Assembly: GCF_000313135.1 (NCBI RefSeq)
Contig: NW_004457346.1
Span: 40,137-104,136, forward strand
Source: Acanthamoeba castellanii str. Neff
Taxonomy: Eukaryota; Discosea; Longamoebia; Acanthamoebidae
Direction of reading: 5' to 3'
DNA: 64,000 bases
Shown: one piece after another, positions 20,801-32,371 of the stretch
How positions within the stretch are numbered: the stretch's first letter is position 1
Layout: every line of letters starts with the position of its first letter
Translations under genes and position numbers: made by a program
Notes under the pieces: model-generated
Told to the model about the DNA's origin: nothing
The model's database searches: none
What the model saw: only the letters and a program-made list of their open reading frames with translations

Positions 20801-21994
20801 AGGAAGAGTGGCAGCCTGGTGGGTGGCCGCGGACCGTCGGGTCGATGATCGCGGTGTGGCGGGAACCGCGCGGAACGACGAGTAGTAGTGGGCGTAGCTG
20901 CCCCCCGGCTGCGCGTGCGGCGGCACGATCGGTGCCGACGCCGGGCGCGGCTGGTAGGAGAACGACGGCGACTGCACGTAGGCCGACATGGGCGGCGGCG
21001 CCGGCGACGACCCGGAGGAACCGCTGGCGTATGCCGGGTGCGGCGTGGGATAGGGCGGATAGGGCGACGCCGCCGACGAGCGCGAGCTGGCCGACGAGCC
21101 GTAGACCGCGTGGCTATAGGGCATCGACGACGACGGTGGTGACGTGGCGTAGGCAGGGAGGTGAGGGGATGACGACGACATGCCGCCGTACATGGGCGAC
21201 GACGCGCTGGACGAGGGCGCGGTGTAGGACGAGGGCGGCGACGAGAGGTGCGGGCTCGAGGAGGAGGTGGCGTTGGCTGGAATGTAGGGCGACGACGAGC
21301 CGCCGCTGTACATGGGCATGGAGGTGGTTGAAGAAGGCGAAGAAGAGGGGATGGGCGTCGATGAACTCAGGCGGTAGTGGTAGTAGCTCGACGACGGCAC
21401 CCCGCCGGAGCTGGTGTCCATGATGACAGGCGATGGCGTTCCGTGCTCGGGCCCCGAGGTCGGTGGTGCGGCTGGGGACAAAGATGAAGAGGAAGATGAA
21501 GAGGATGAAGCTCTCGCGTAGGCGGAGGGTGGGGCGAGGTAGAGCGTGCCGGCGGCAAGGGAGCGCGGCGAGAGGGTGGGTGGAGGCGAAGATGACCTGG
21601 AAGGGATGGAGATGGGGATGGAGGTGGAGGTGGAGGTGGAGGGAGAGGATGGTGGTGCCTTTCGGGCAGCAGGGCGACGTCGCTTCTTGTTGGGCTGTTG
21701 CTGATCGTTGGTGGCTTGAGGAGATGGCCCTGATGAAGGATACTCCTTCTCTGCATTCGACAGGGATGGGTCACCCATTTGCTCTTGCGCATCAGCATGT
21801 AGATTCGATGGAGGAACTGCAGATGATGCGGCATCGTCGCCAGCCAGACGCGCTACGTTGTTTCCATCATCTTTCAACGTAGCGGTAGAAATCGCAATCT
21901 GTTGGCTACTTCGCGTCCGCTTCGCAATTCGACGCGGCTTCGAAGCGGTGGTTGTCGATCGATCGCCCCCTGCAGCCCCATCCCCATCTTCCAT
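17890..21994 (-). CDS. MCRS1: Microspherule protein 1 (MCRS1) orthologue with a very long Ser/Pro/Tyr-rich N-terminus
   Basis: The C-terminal half is a recognisable MCRS1. 'EWTDIDDAILLAAIQ' and 'EEIKARWHAILYDQP' belong to its N-terminal domain. 'GLRFSEMEAKLLAAVPHS' follows, then a coiled coil ('VENELKLITEKKLKMLALL'). The FHA domain reads 'RYEMKSKEIVLGRTAGD', 'VDVDLSEEGDAAKISRRQ', 'GEFYVHNVGRATIFVNGRSV' and 'AFIFEINRSL'. The stop is at 17890-17892. MCRS1 works in INO80 and NSL chromatin complexes. The first exon, from ATG 21994 to about 20050, encodes some 650 disordered residues rich in Ser, Pro and Tyr with a basic patch ('KKRRRPAARK'). It can be joined in phase to the exon starting at 19933. 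That join is inferred, and the disordered part could be a separate gene, leaving MCRS1 to start near 19922. Confidence 0.75.
18040..18067. repeat. CAA triplet run in an MCRS1 intron
   Basis: About nine CAA units, read as TTG on the coding strand, within the intron before the last exon. Confidence 0.75.
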
Positions 21995-22234
21995 CTTCCT
22001 CCGATTAACGATTAATGCCCAGGACTCCTTGTCGCCCAGTTGTCACCAGTCCGCAGTAGAACTGTCGACGGCCCTACAATCAAAATCGAAATCGAAATCG
22101 GAATCGAAATCAAATCGGTGATCTCTGTCTTGAACTCGTTCGCAGTGCGCACCCAAGCCAAGAATCAAGAATCGCTGCACGACTCCATTCAGCCCATTCT
22201 TTCTTCTCTTGCATCAGATTGCGCGCTACACAAT
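21995..22234. promoter_or_regulatory. Divergent promoter between MCRS1 and the phosphate transporter
   Basis: 240 bases separate the two start codons. It contains a short AATCGA-type repeat near 22078-22112. No TATA box was found. Confidence 0.45.
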
Positions 22235-24287
22235 ATGCAGCTGCGCCGCACAGACGACGCGAATGCGAAGGATGGGGAGTGGGGCGAGGAGGTGGCCGCG
22301 GGTGAGGAAGAGGAAGAAGAGGATTACGAGGGCGACGTGGATTTCGGCGCGCGTGAGGGCGTCATGCGACCAGCCACCGGGGACACCGCGCTCGAGTTCG
22401 ACTGGAAGAGCGCCCTCCACAAGGCCGGCGTCTCCGGCGTCGGCTTCCTCTCCGACGCCTATGACCTGTACGCCTGCGGTGTGTGTGCGGCGTGTGCGGC
22501 GTGTGTGTGCGGTGCGTGCGGTGCGTGCGGCGTGTAGTGTGCAGTGTGTGCGGTGATGTATGTTAGGAGAGCTCAACGCGTTGTGATGATGTGTGCAGGT
22601 TCGTGATCAACATCGTGCTGCTCATCCTGTCGGTCACGCACGGCATCTCGGCGGCCGACAAGGCTGGATCTCGTCCGCCGTGCTCGTCGGCGCCCTCTTC
22701 GGGCAGATTGGCTTCGGCTTTATCGCCGACAAGGTCCCTTCATTCCTTCTTTTCCTCTTCTCCGTCGTTACCGTCCAACTCAAGTGTGTGCGGTGTGCGG
22801 TGTGCGGTGTGTGCGGTGTGTGCAGATCGGGCGCAAGAAGGGATTCGTGGCGACGCTGTCGCTGGTCATCCTGGGCACGCTGGCCAGCGCGCTGGCCTTC
22901 CCCGTGGGGCCGATCTCCATCGCGGCCGTGCTGGCCGTGCTGCGATTCGTGCTGGGCATCGGCATCGGCGGCGAGTACCCGCTCTCCGCCACCATCACCG
23001 GTTCCTCCCCTTTACCCCAACGTTTTTGCCCGATAACTGCTTCTCACTGACAGCAACACGACACGACACGACATAGCCGAGTCGGCGGAGACGAGCTCGC
23101 GAGGCAGGCTTACGGCGGCAGTGTTCTCGATGCAGGGCGTGGGCGCGCTCACGGCCGCCGTGGTCTCCTGGGCCGCCCTCCAGCTCCTGTCGGACCTCGA
23201 CCTCGCCTGGCGCGTGTGCATCGCCTTCGGCGCCGTACCCGGCCTACTCACCTTCTACTTCCGGTAGCACACACCGCACACGCCGCCACCGCACACACGC
23301 ACACGACTGCACACGCACACACGACCGCACACGCACGCACACACTGACACGAGTCATTGCTTGGGCTGCAGGCTGACGATGCACGAGACGCAGCGATTCG
23401 AGATAGCTGCGGCGCAGGGCGGCGGCGCTCCGGCGGCCAGCCGCTGGGCGCTGCTGCGGCGGTACTGGCGGCGGCTGGTGGGCACGGCAGGCACCTGGTT
23501 TCTGCTCGACATCACCTTCTACGCCAACGGCCTCTTCTCCGCCCAGGTGCTCGAGATGTCCGGCATCGGCGGCAGCGGCTCGAAGAGCGGTCAGCCGCCC
23601 ACGCTCGACGAGCTGATCACCATCAGCCGATTCAACATCATTCTGGCGCTGGCCGCGGTGCCGGGCTACTGGACCGCCGTCTACCTCATCGAGACCCGCC
23701 TCGGCCGCAAGTCCCTCCAGGTGCTGGGCTTTCTCCTCATGGCCATCCTCTACTGCGTCATGGCGGTGGCCTTCGAGGGCATCAAGTCCATGTACGGCGT
23801 GTTCGTGACGCTCTACGCGCTGTCGTTCTTCTTCACCAACGCGGGACCCAACACGACGACGTACGTGCTCGCGGCGGAGAGCTTCCCGACCGAGGTGCGC
23901 GCCACGCTGCACGGCATCTCGGCCGCCGCCGGCAAGCTCGGCGCCGCCCTCGGCGCAGGTACCTGGCCCGCCGCGCCACTCATTCACCCGAGTCACACGA
24001 CACTAACACGCACGACACGACACACACGACACACACGACACACGCGTGGCACGACACACAGTGGTGATGGCGAACGTGCTGGAGGCGTGGGGCCTGCGGG
24101 TGGTGTTCCTGGTGTGCGGGGTGGTGGCGTCGCTGGGCGCCGTGGTGACGATCGCGTGCATCGACGAGACGGTGGGCAAGAGCCTCGAGCAGATCAACGC
24201 CCCACCGGTCGAGATCGAGCTCCAGCAGTTCTCCTCGGTCCCCACGCACATCATCGGCAGCGACGACGACGACGACGATCAGCTCTG
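22235..24287 (+). CDS. PHO84-like phosphate:H+ symporter (major facilitator superfamily)
   Basis: An acidic N-terminal tail precedes the first helix 'GVGFLSDAYDL', which joins over a GT-AG intron (22468-22598) to 'FVINIVLLILSVTHG'. Later markers are 'SSAVLVGALFGQIGFGFIAD', 'IGRKKGFVATLSLVILG', 'FVLGIGIGGEYPLSATIT', 'SRGRLTAAVFSMQGVGA' and 'GPNTTTYVLAAESFPTEVRA', all typical of fungal and plant phosphate transporters. The C-terminus ends in an Asp run. Introns contain TG- or CA-rich simple repeats. Near 22664 the frame jumps between 'ISAADKAG' and 'WISSAVLVG' without an intron, so as given the reading frame is broken by a small indel. A base-call error or a recent lesion are both possible. Confidence 0.8.
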
Positions 24288-24426
24288 AGCCCTTCTACAT
24301 CATCATCATCATCGTCATCATGACCACCACCACTTGAGAAGCAGAACACCACTACAGCAGAGAGCGACAGATGTATGCTCTTCCTCCTCTTCATGTTGTT
24401 TTATTATTTATTTGAATACAGCTTGG

Positions 24427-25190
24427 CTACACTTGTTGTAGAGGCACAAACCCCTTCTTCTTCATCTTCTTCTTCTTTTTCTTGATGTCGTCGGGTGTGT
24501 TGTTGCTGTTGTTGAAGACGACGATGATGATGGCGGACATGAAGACGGAGACGACTTGGATGAGGGCCTCGGGCAGGATCGGTGCCGCGGTGATCTGGTG
24601 CCCGAGGAAGGCGCCCGTTCCAAGTAGGCGGGCCACGTTCTCGCACACGATGAAGCTCACCGTGTACCCGCCGCCACCAACCACCAGCACCACCAGCTGC
24701 TGAGCCAGGTTGAGGCTTCGCTTGCTGCTCTGCTCCTCATCGCCTTCTTCTTCTACTTCTTCTTCATCTTCTACACGTGTCCCCACTCGTGGTGTCGAAA
24801 GGGGAAGAACGAGAATGACGTAGAAGAGGACGAAGAAGACGGATGCGTAGGCGTAGAGGAGGCAGCGATAGAACGGCGCCTTGGCGAAGTAGTGGTTCAC
24901 TACCCGGAAGATTTGTTTAGATTTGCAGATGAAAGATGAAAAGATGAAAAGATGAAAAAGATGAAAAAGATGAAATGGCCAGTACCGACGTAGAAGCTGG
25001 CGCCGAGGAGGTGGACGAGGCCCAGCCGCCAGGTCTCGGACACTTGAAGGGAGGGCGCCACCATACGGAGGAGGAGCGACCACCCGAAGTAGAGAACGAG
25101 CCAGCCGGACCAGGCGCCGTAGGCCAGCTCGTAGAAGGCCGGCTCTTGGCCCTCCCACGACCTCCACAGCTGCTGCAGGGTGTCGGACAT
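24427..25190 (-). CDS. Multi-pass membrane protein of unknown family
   Basis: Two exons, 25190-24986 and 24899-24427, join in phase to 225 residues. About five hydrophobic segments are visible: 'AWSGWLVLYFGWSLLLRMVA', 'LGLVHLLGASFYV', 'CLLYAYASVFFVLFYVILVL', 'LAQQLVVLVVGGGGYTVSFI' and 'ALIQVVSVFMSAIIIVVF'. An acidic loop sits in the middle, and the end is very basic ('KKKKKKMKKKG'), so the tail is probably cytosolic. The family was not recognised. Confidence 0.7.
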
Positions 25191-25271
25191 GTGTGTATGC
25201 TTGGAAAGTGGTTCAAGTTGAGACTGTGGGTCTGCAGTGTCGGGCCTTGATGATACCGAGGATATCGCACA

Positions 25272-26220
25272 TTATTCTGCCTCGTTCATTCGGGCGTAAA
25301 AAGTGGTATAATGCACCAATGGCTGTTCGCCGTTGATCGCCCGGTTTACAGCGAAGAGGGCTCTCTCTTCGGCCTGTTCCGATAAGCGGAGTAGTGTCGT
25401 GTGTCGTGTTGTGTGCCGTGTTGTTTGTGTGCGGTGGTGCGTCAAAGAAGCAAGCTTACTATCTTTGTGAGTGCTCAGAGACACGCAGAACACAACATAC
25501 ACAAACATCAGAACGGGAACTTGCGCACTTCGTCGAGGGTCCAGTGCTGCTGGAGGGTGGCGGCGTGTAGGCTCTCCAACTCGTGCGCCATGTGGGTGAA
25601 GAGCACCTCGCGCAAGCCGTCCATGATGGCCCGCAGCTGCGCCGGGTCGTAGGCGCGCGTCTTTGTGCGCACGGCCTCCAGGTAGGCCACGTACTGGTCG
25701 AGCCCCGCGTCGATTGCCTTGTGCTCCGCCTGGTGGCCCTCCGACAATTCGGGCATCCGCACTGCCAGCTCTGTGTACACAGAAACGTATATAAGAGTTT
25801 ACATACATATATGTAAAAAAGTTGATATATGTTTAAATGTCAACATATTTCAAAAGAATATGCTGGGGCGGAGCAAACCGGCAAACATTTGGTCTTCTGT
25901 GGTCTGGTGCAGGCGGAGGTTCTCCTCCAGCCCGATGGCATCGTGTATGAAGTAGCGGAAGTTCTTGTCGTCGGCCGCCGCCACCTGCTTGTCCGCCGCC
26001 TTTTCGACCGCACGACACGACACGACACGACACGACACGACACGCGCTCAAGTCAACACTCACGGACATTGGGGGGGAAATAAAGAGCAGGCGGTGGTGC
26101 GGTGCGTACATCGTAGATGCGGTTGAACTCGGCTTCGTAGTTGTCGTGATAGTTCTTCATGAGATCGTGCAGCCTGTTCCACTCGCCCCACTCCCCCTTC
26201 ATCGCGTTCAAGCCTAACAT
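25272..26220 (-). CDS. Hemerythrin/HHE-like metal-binding protein
   Basis: Exons 26220-26110, 25999-25879, 25770-25529 and 25373-25272 join in phase to about 191 residues. His and Glu residues are spaced as in HHE helical bundles: 'HDNYEAEFNRIYD', 'LRLHQTTEDQMFAG', 'LSEGHQAEHKAIDAGLDQYV' and 'LFTHMAHELESLH'. Such four-helix bundles bind a diiron centre and carry O2 or sense oxygen or iron. If the last intron is not used, translation ends instead at 25508. The intron at 26000-26109 contains a CGACA satellite. Confidence 0.7.
26010..26043. repeat. CGACA pentamer run in an intron
   Basis: Seven near-perfect ACGAC units lie within the first hemerythrin-like intron. Confidence 0.85.
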
Positions 26221-26458
26221 CTCCTCTCCGCTTCTTCTTACCCACAAAAGAAGAAGAACAACAAAGAAATCTCCCCGACCTCGCTCCGAGAGGCCCGTGC
26301 ACTCCGCTTTTTGCCGTGCCAACCACACGGAACCGGCACACAAGTGGTCTGATCATAAAACACGGTTTAAATTGTCTCCATTTCGCGCTGTGTGGATCGG
26401 TTGTAAGGTCGTACACGGGCGAAATACAAGAGGTGAGTGTTGAGAGGTGGCGGGTCCA

Positions 26459-29400
26459 TCACCTCCTTCCTCCCTTCTTGCCCTTGGCGTTGCTCTTCTT
26501 CTTGGCGGCGGCGGTGTTTCCGGGCTTCTTGTTGTTGTTGCCGCCGGGGCCGCGCTTGATGTGGGCGTGGATCCGGGCCTCGATGGCGCACTTCTCGCAG
26601 CGACACTCGAACAGGTAGAGCTTCTCCAGCTGCCGCTGGCGCTGCTCGAACGGCGCCTCCTCATCAATGTACGAAAAGCACAGCTCATCACCCTGTCATC
26701 GCACGACACGACACACAAGGTAAGACTGAGACTGCGCTCACTGGGGTGTGTGTGTGTGTGTGTGAATACCTTCTTGATCTCGTTGATGGCGATGACGCGG
26801 ATGAGGAACGAGTTGAAGCAGCTCACCACGATCACGTTGGGCGCGCAGCTGTGGTTCATCGAATTGGCAAACACAAACAGTCCCGACGCAGCTGCGTGTT
26901 GTGTGTGTCGTGTGCGGTGGTGCGTGTGCGTGTCGCGCGTCAGCACTTCAATTGTGCGGCGGAGCCGAGGGGAGGGGAGAAGCAACGCGTACCGCCAACG
27001 GTGAGATTGCGCATGATGGGACAGTCCAGGAATTCGTAGATGTTCTCGAACCTGAAGTCCTCGCCCTTCTTGCCCCCCTTGGGGCCTCCTGCCGGCGCGG
27101 CGACGGCCGTGTCCTTTTCCTTCTCCTTTTCTTTTCCCCTTGTCGCCGTCGGCGGCGGCGTCCTTGTCGCTCTCATCGCCGTCCTCTTCGTCTTCGAAGA
27201 GATGTCGGTTGATCGCCTCCAGCAGGGCCGGCTTGTCCTCGTCCGCCGCCTCGGCCAGGAAACTGTGCAGATCCGTCACTAGGGGAAGGGGGGGAGGAAG
27301 TGTCATTGTTGGTCGTGTGTGCGGTGCGTGTGTGCGGTGTGTGCGGTGTGTGCGGTGTGTGCGGTGTGTGCGGTGTGTGTGTGGTACCGGGGCACACGGT
27401 CTGGGCATTCCTCATGATGGCGCCGTTGAGCAGACGGAAGTGTTCGATGTTGACCACTGCGTACCCAAAGGACTGCGGTAAGTTATGCGGTAGGGGGGCA
27501 CAGCAATTGGGCAAAATATACCCTGCGCGAATCGCATCTTGTCGGCCTGGGACATGTCCTTGAAGAGCTGCTGCTCGATGTAGCTCAGCGCCTGCGTGTC
27601 GTGCGGGAACTTCTCCTCGTTCGACACGAAGTTGGCGAACGGCGCGAAAGCCTTTGAGTCGCCGCCGCCGCCGCCGGTGATCACAACGACAACAAACCCG
27701 GCCGGACGTCAGCTCACTAACATGGAAGCCAGCGGCGCTGGGAGATTGGGGAGAATGAGGTAAGGTACCATGCGGGGATCTTCGTTGGTGGCCTGGACGC
27801 GTTGCACGATCATCGCGAAGATGCGCGCAATCATCAGCGGATTCGTGCGCTCACACTCGCTGCACGCGCGCAAGTGTGCGAGTCAGTCAGTCAGACATGA
27901 CACACACACGCACACAACACACACACAGCACACACACACACGATGCCCACGGGGTACGAGGAGGTTTGTGGCGGGTCATGGTACCTGGCGAGGGCTTCGA
28001 GCTTGAGCATCGGGTGGTCGGCCGAAGGGTCCTGGCCCACGCAGAGGGACTTGTGGAAGTGCGCCCAGGCCACCTGCACGCCGCGTCCATGTGAGCCGAA
28101 CCCACCGCGTGTCGTGTGCCGTCGTGTCGTGTGTCGTTGGTCGTGTCGTGTCGCAAAAGACCGCGCACCTTGCGGCACTCTTCGGAACAGTAGTGCTCAT
28201 CTTCGCAGTGCTCGCAATCGACCCCTTCGGGCACGCCCTCGGTGTAGATGGCCTGCGAAAGTTATTTTGTTATTAAATATAATAAATAATAAATAATAAA
28301 TACAATATAAATATAAATATCGAGAGCTGAGGGGGATGGGCGCACCTTGTGGATGGCATCGGACAGGGGGAAGCGGTCCTTGGGCAGCGAGCAGCGCAGG
28401 CAGTAGGCGCAGCCTTCGATGTCCTCCTGCGGCAGCTCCTGGTGTATGCGAGAGTGAAGAATCCAAAGTAGTTAAGAGTGATGCTGGTTGGGTGAACTAA
28501 GCAGCAGCAATGACAGGAATGTACCTTCTCCTCACCACCTTCCTCCGCTTCGGGCTTGGCCACGATCTTGTGCGACACGAGCGGCGACTGCAACCCCGAA
28601 CCCGCCGCAGTGAGTTTCTACAAACGAAACGAAACAGAAACGAAACAAAACGAAACGAAAACGAAGCGCGTGTGGCGCGGTGCCTCGATGAAGACGCTCT
28701 GGCCAGGCGTGTAGTCCATCTCGGCGAAGACGCCCTACGAACAGGACGGGGACAAGACACAGTGGCAGAGTGAGCTTACGAGTGACGAGAGAGCCTGAAG
28801 GGGAGCCCCTTCAGCGTGCGGGGGTGCCAGGGTACCTTGCCCCTCTCGGCGTTGATGTGGCGGACCTCCACGCTGCCGTCCTTCAAGAAGATGCTCTTGA
28901 CCGAGTCATGGTACGACTCTGACCAACGAAGCGCGTAAGCATGAACATCGTCATCACCATTGTCATCATCATTGTCATCATTGACGACATCATCGTCGGC
29001 GCAGTCAACTAGCAAGGAAAGTGGTGCCGGAGGTGGTACGTACTGGTGTAGGCGGCCTCGGCTTGGGCCAGGCCCTCGACGAAGAGCTGCGTCTTGGGCG
29101 ACAGGGCGAGCGCCTGTGCGAACGAGTTGCGTGCGTCCCAGGCGCGTCCGACGGCCAACAGAGCACTGCCGTGGTGATAATAGCCCTATAAAATGTTTAT
29201 AATTAATTAATTATTTTATTTATTTATCTTTCTATTTAAAATCGCAGCGTTGAGCGATGAATTTATGGCGTAAAATGATGTTAATTACGAATTAAATAAA
29301 TGATCGCCAAAATGTTGATTGATGGCAGAAATTAAATCTAATCAGATCTGCGGAAATGAAAGAGCAGAGGGAACCTTGGCCCAGCGCGGATCGTGGGAGA

Positions 29401-29758
29401 CGGCGTAGCAGGCATCAAGGAGGGCGGCCTCGGGCTGTTCCATCTTGATCAGCACGGTGCTGCGGCCACCGAACAGCGGCGCCGCGGCGGGCGTGGGCGG
29501 CGGCAGCTCCTGGTCATCTTCATCCTCCGCCGGGGGCGGCGGGAGGACCAGCGCCAGCGCCTCGGCGTAGAGGGTGAGCGCCTTGCGGAGCGACTCCTCG
29601 CTGCCCTTCTCCGTCTCGGCCTCGGCCTCGGTCCGCAGCTGCTTCACCCGCTGCTGCACCTTCTGCTGCGACAGTTTGGTCGTAGTCGCCGCGGCCGCGG
29701 CGGTGGTGGCCTCACCGGCCACTGGTGCCAGCTGCTGCTCTGCGTTGCCGGACTCCAT
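26459..29758 (-). CDS. SMYD-type SET/MYND protein with N-terminal TPR-like region
   Basis: About eleven exons. The N-terminal part has TPR-like helices ('KALTLYAEALALVLP', 'EAALLDACYAVSHDPRWAK', 'ARNSFAQALALSPKTQLF'). The split SET domain then begins ('RGKGVFAEMDYTPGQSVFIE') and is interrupted by a MYND zinc finger with 'CAYCLRC' and 'CEHCEDEHYCSEECRK'. It resumes with 'FANSMNHSCAPN' and 'GDELCFSYIDEEAPFEQRQ'. NHS and the ELCFSY tyrosine are catalytic or S-adenosylmethionine-binding residues of the family. A post-SET cysteine cluster 'CRCEKC' follows, then a Lys/Gly-rich tail to the stop at 26459-26461. It should be a protein lysine methyltransferase; histone or other targets are unknown. A Lys/Glu-rich insert sits near 27100-27160. 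Confidence 0.8.
27300..27384. repeat. GTGTGCG-type minisatellite in a SMYD intron
   Basis: Eight or so copies of a nine- to ten-base TGTGCGGTG unit on the plus strand, just before a short exon. Confidence 0.75.
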
Positions 29759-29850
29759 CTTCAACAGAACAACGAAAAGAGAGGAAAACAAATCGTAGAG
29801 AAAGTGATCTTTTTATTTTCATTTTATATTTTTGATTGCAATTCAAAAAG
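29759..29850. promoter_or_regulatory. Very short divergent promoter between SMYD gene and MED31
   Basis: Only 92 bases separate the two ATGs. The MED31 side is A/T-rich. The two genes must share or overlap their control sequence. Confidence 0.5.
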
Positions 29851-30752
29851 ATGGAGGCGGAAGAGGAGCGAGAGCAGATGGATGTGGAGGAGGAGGAGGA
29901 GGGATCCGAGGTCTCTTCTGGTGAAGAAGACGAAGCGGGCGAAGAGGAGACTGCCAAGAAGGTGCGGATCTTCAGCCCATTTCACATTAGGTTTTATTTA
30001 TTGATTGAATTATTTTCGACTGTGGTGCAGGGGCCGCTGCAGAAGGTGGAGTTCAGCGCCGAGGAGGAGCGGCTGCGATTTTTGCTGGAGCTCGAGTTCG
30101 TGCAGACGCTCGCCAACCCCAACTACCTCCACTGTACCGCCCTCGCCCACGTCTGCTCCTTGTGCGTCTGGTGCCCGCGTCCATCCTCTGACCCTCACCA
30201 CCGCACACGCACGCAACACGGCACACGGCACACGCAAAAGGGCTGGCCACGAATCGATACTTCCAGGACAAGGCGTTCCTGAACTACCTCAAGTACCTCA
30301 ACTACTGGCGACAGCCCCAGTACGCCAAGTTCATTGTGTATGCCTCCTTCCCAAGCTGCGTGTGCGGTGGTGCGCGCGATGTGTGCGTGTGCGATGTGTG
30401 CGTGGCGGTGGTGCGTGTGCGGTTCCAACGCGTGTGCGGTTGCATTTCCCAGGTACCCGTACTGCCTCCACTTCCTGGAGCTGGTGCAGCACGAGCAGTT
30501 CCAGACGGAGCTCCTCAATCCCAAGTTCGCCGAATACATCCACTCCAACACCTTCTACCACTGGCGGGACTACAAGAAGAACCGGTCCGCCTCCCTCTCT
30601 CCGCCGTGTGTGCGTGTGCGCGTGCGCGTGCGCTCACACCCCGGTGACGTGGGGTCATCAGATATCGGGACGCATACCTGGCCAAGCAGCAGAAGGCCGG
30701 CCAGGCAGCCTCGGCCGCTGCACCCGCCACCGAGTCCGCCGCCCCACAGTAA
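29851..30752 (+). CDS. MED31: Mediator complex subunit 31
   Basis: Five exons (29851-29961, 30031-30133, 30241-30337, 30453-30584, 30662-30752) join in phase to 177 residues. The conserved core reads 'RFLLELEFVQTLANPNYLH', 'YFQDKAFLNYLKYLNYWRQP', 'YPYCLHFLELVQHEQFQTEL' and 'FYHWRDYKKNR', which is Med31 (Soh1) throughout. Med31 sits in the middle module of Mediator, binding Med7, and helps recruit RNA polymerase II. An acidic N-terminal extension of about 37 residues precedes the core, and an Ala-rich tail follows. Introns are CA-rich (30190-30240) or GT-rich (30338-30452). Confidence 0.93.
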
Positions 30753-30865
30753 CCACTCGAGTGTGTGTGTTGTGCGTGTGCGGTGTGATGCTGGTCTTCG
30801 TGTGCGGTGAAGTGAGTACATCATCAATCAGCAATAAATAGAAGAGAGAGAGAGAGAGGTTGGAC

Positions 30866-32329
30866 TCAGAGGTGGAAGTTGGAGAGGAGGGAGAGGGTGT
30901 GGTTGTCGCTGGCCTTGAGCTCCTGGAGGAAGCGCTTGCTCTTCTCGTGGAGGAGGTAGAACGCGTCACGCGGCTCGCTCTCGCCGTCTTCGGTGCCCTC
31001 CTCCGCCTTGGCGCTTCGCCCATCGCCCTCCCGCTGCTTCGCCGACTCCTCCTTTCCCTTGCCTGATATCACCGCACGCACACCCCCCAGATGACACGAC
31101 ACACGACACGCACGGCACGACACGCAATGAGTGATGGAGCGAAGGTTCGAGTTTGTGTTGTGGTGATGTTGTACCGTCGGCGAGCTTCCGCAGCTCTTCT
31201 TCGTGCTCGGCGGCGGCAAGCCGACGTATGCGCTCCTCCTCGGTTTGGTCGTCCTCCATCGGCGGCGGCAGCACCACCGACGCGGCGGCGCTCGCGGCTG
31301 TTCCGGCAGCCTCGAGACGCGCCAACTCCTCCTCGACCGCGATCGGCGTGTACTCGGCCGCCGCCGGCACCACGTCGTCGTCCTCTCCGTCCCCGTCGCC
31401 CTGCCCGTCCTTGTCGTTGAAGAAGGCCTTGTACACCTAGTATTTATTTATTGTTAATAATCTAGAATAAATAAATCTAGTATTTATATTGATTATTATT
31501 AGCAAATAGAAATAGAAATAGAATAAATTAACAGAGTAAAAGAAGAGTGCGTACGTTGACTTCGTCTTGAAGGTCCTTTATCTTTTGCTGGGCGCCCTCC
31601 AATTCGTTCCACAGCATTTGGCCCTGTGTTCGTAGAGCCTCCTGCGCTTGCCCCAACCATAAACCAGAGCCGATCAGCCATTGTGCGTCTGTCGCGTGTG
31701 TCGTGTCGTGTCGTGTGCGTGTGTCGTGTGTCGTGTGTCGTGTGCCATATATGTGTGGCGTACGCACCTTTTCATTCCGCAGCCGCGTGATTTCCTCCTC
31801 GAGCCGCACCAGGCTGCCGTCCTTCCGCTGCTTCTCCTCCTCCTCCTTCTCCTTGAGGTCTGTCTCGTTCTTGGAGATGATCTGCATGATCTGCTGCTCG
31901 ATCGGAATGACCGGCACGTCGCCCCCCTCCAGGCCCATCATTGTCGTCGCGTTGCCGTTGTGCATCTCCAGGTCGTAGGTGCTGCCCTCCCTGAACACGC
32001 CGCCGCGACGTGCGCCCGACATCGACTGCCGGCGCGGGTTGATCATGGTGGCCTGGTCCCTCCGGTCCGCGGGCGGCCTCGGTCGGCGCTGGTGGTGCTG
32101 CGTGGCCGCTCAGGCTTTGGGGGTTGAATGGGTCAGGAATGTACGGAATGTTATGTGTACATAAACGAAAAGGAGAGGAATGTATGGTATGCCTCGGGCG
32201 GCGAGGGCTGTGGGGTACCTCTGTGGAGGGTGAGAGACCGGCGAGATTGTAGAGCAGGCCGAGGAAGCCCTCCGATTGCTGCTTTGGCGGAGGCGTACGC
32301 GCGGGCTCTGCTTTGTTTCTGGTCATACG

Positions 32330-32371
<42 letters not shown>

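Noticed and set aside
24300..24330. CATCAT run after the transporter stop as a coding His or Asp repeat
   Set aside because: It lies after the stop codon and is better seen as a simple repeat in the 3' leader-out region.
27870..27945. CA-rich tandem units considered as a CRISPR-like array
   Set aside because: The units are simple sequence with no spacers, inside introns of a eukaryotic gene.
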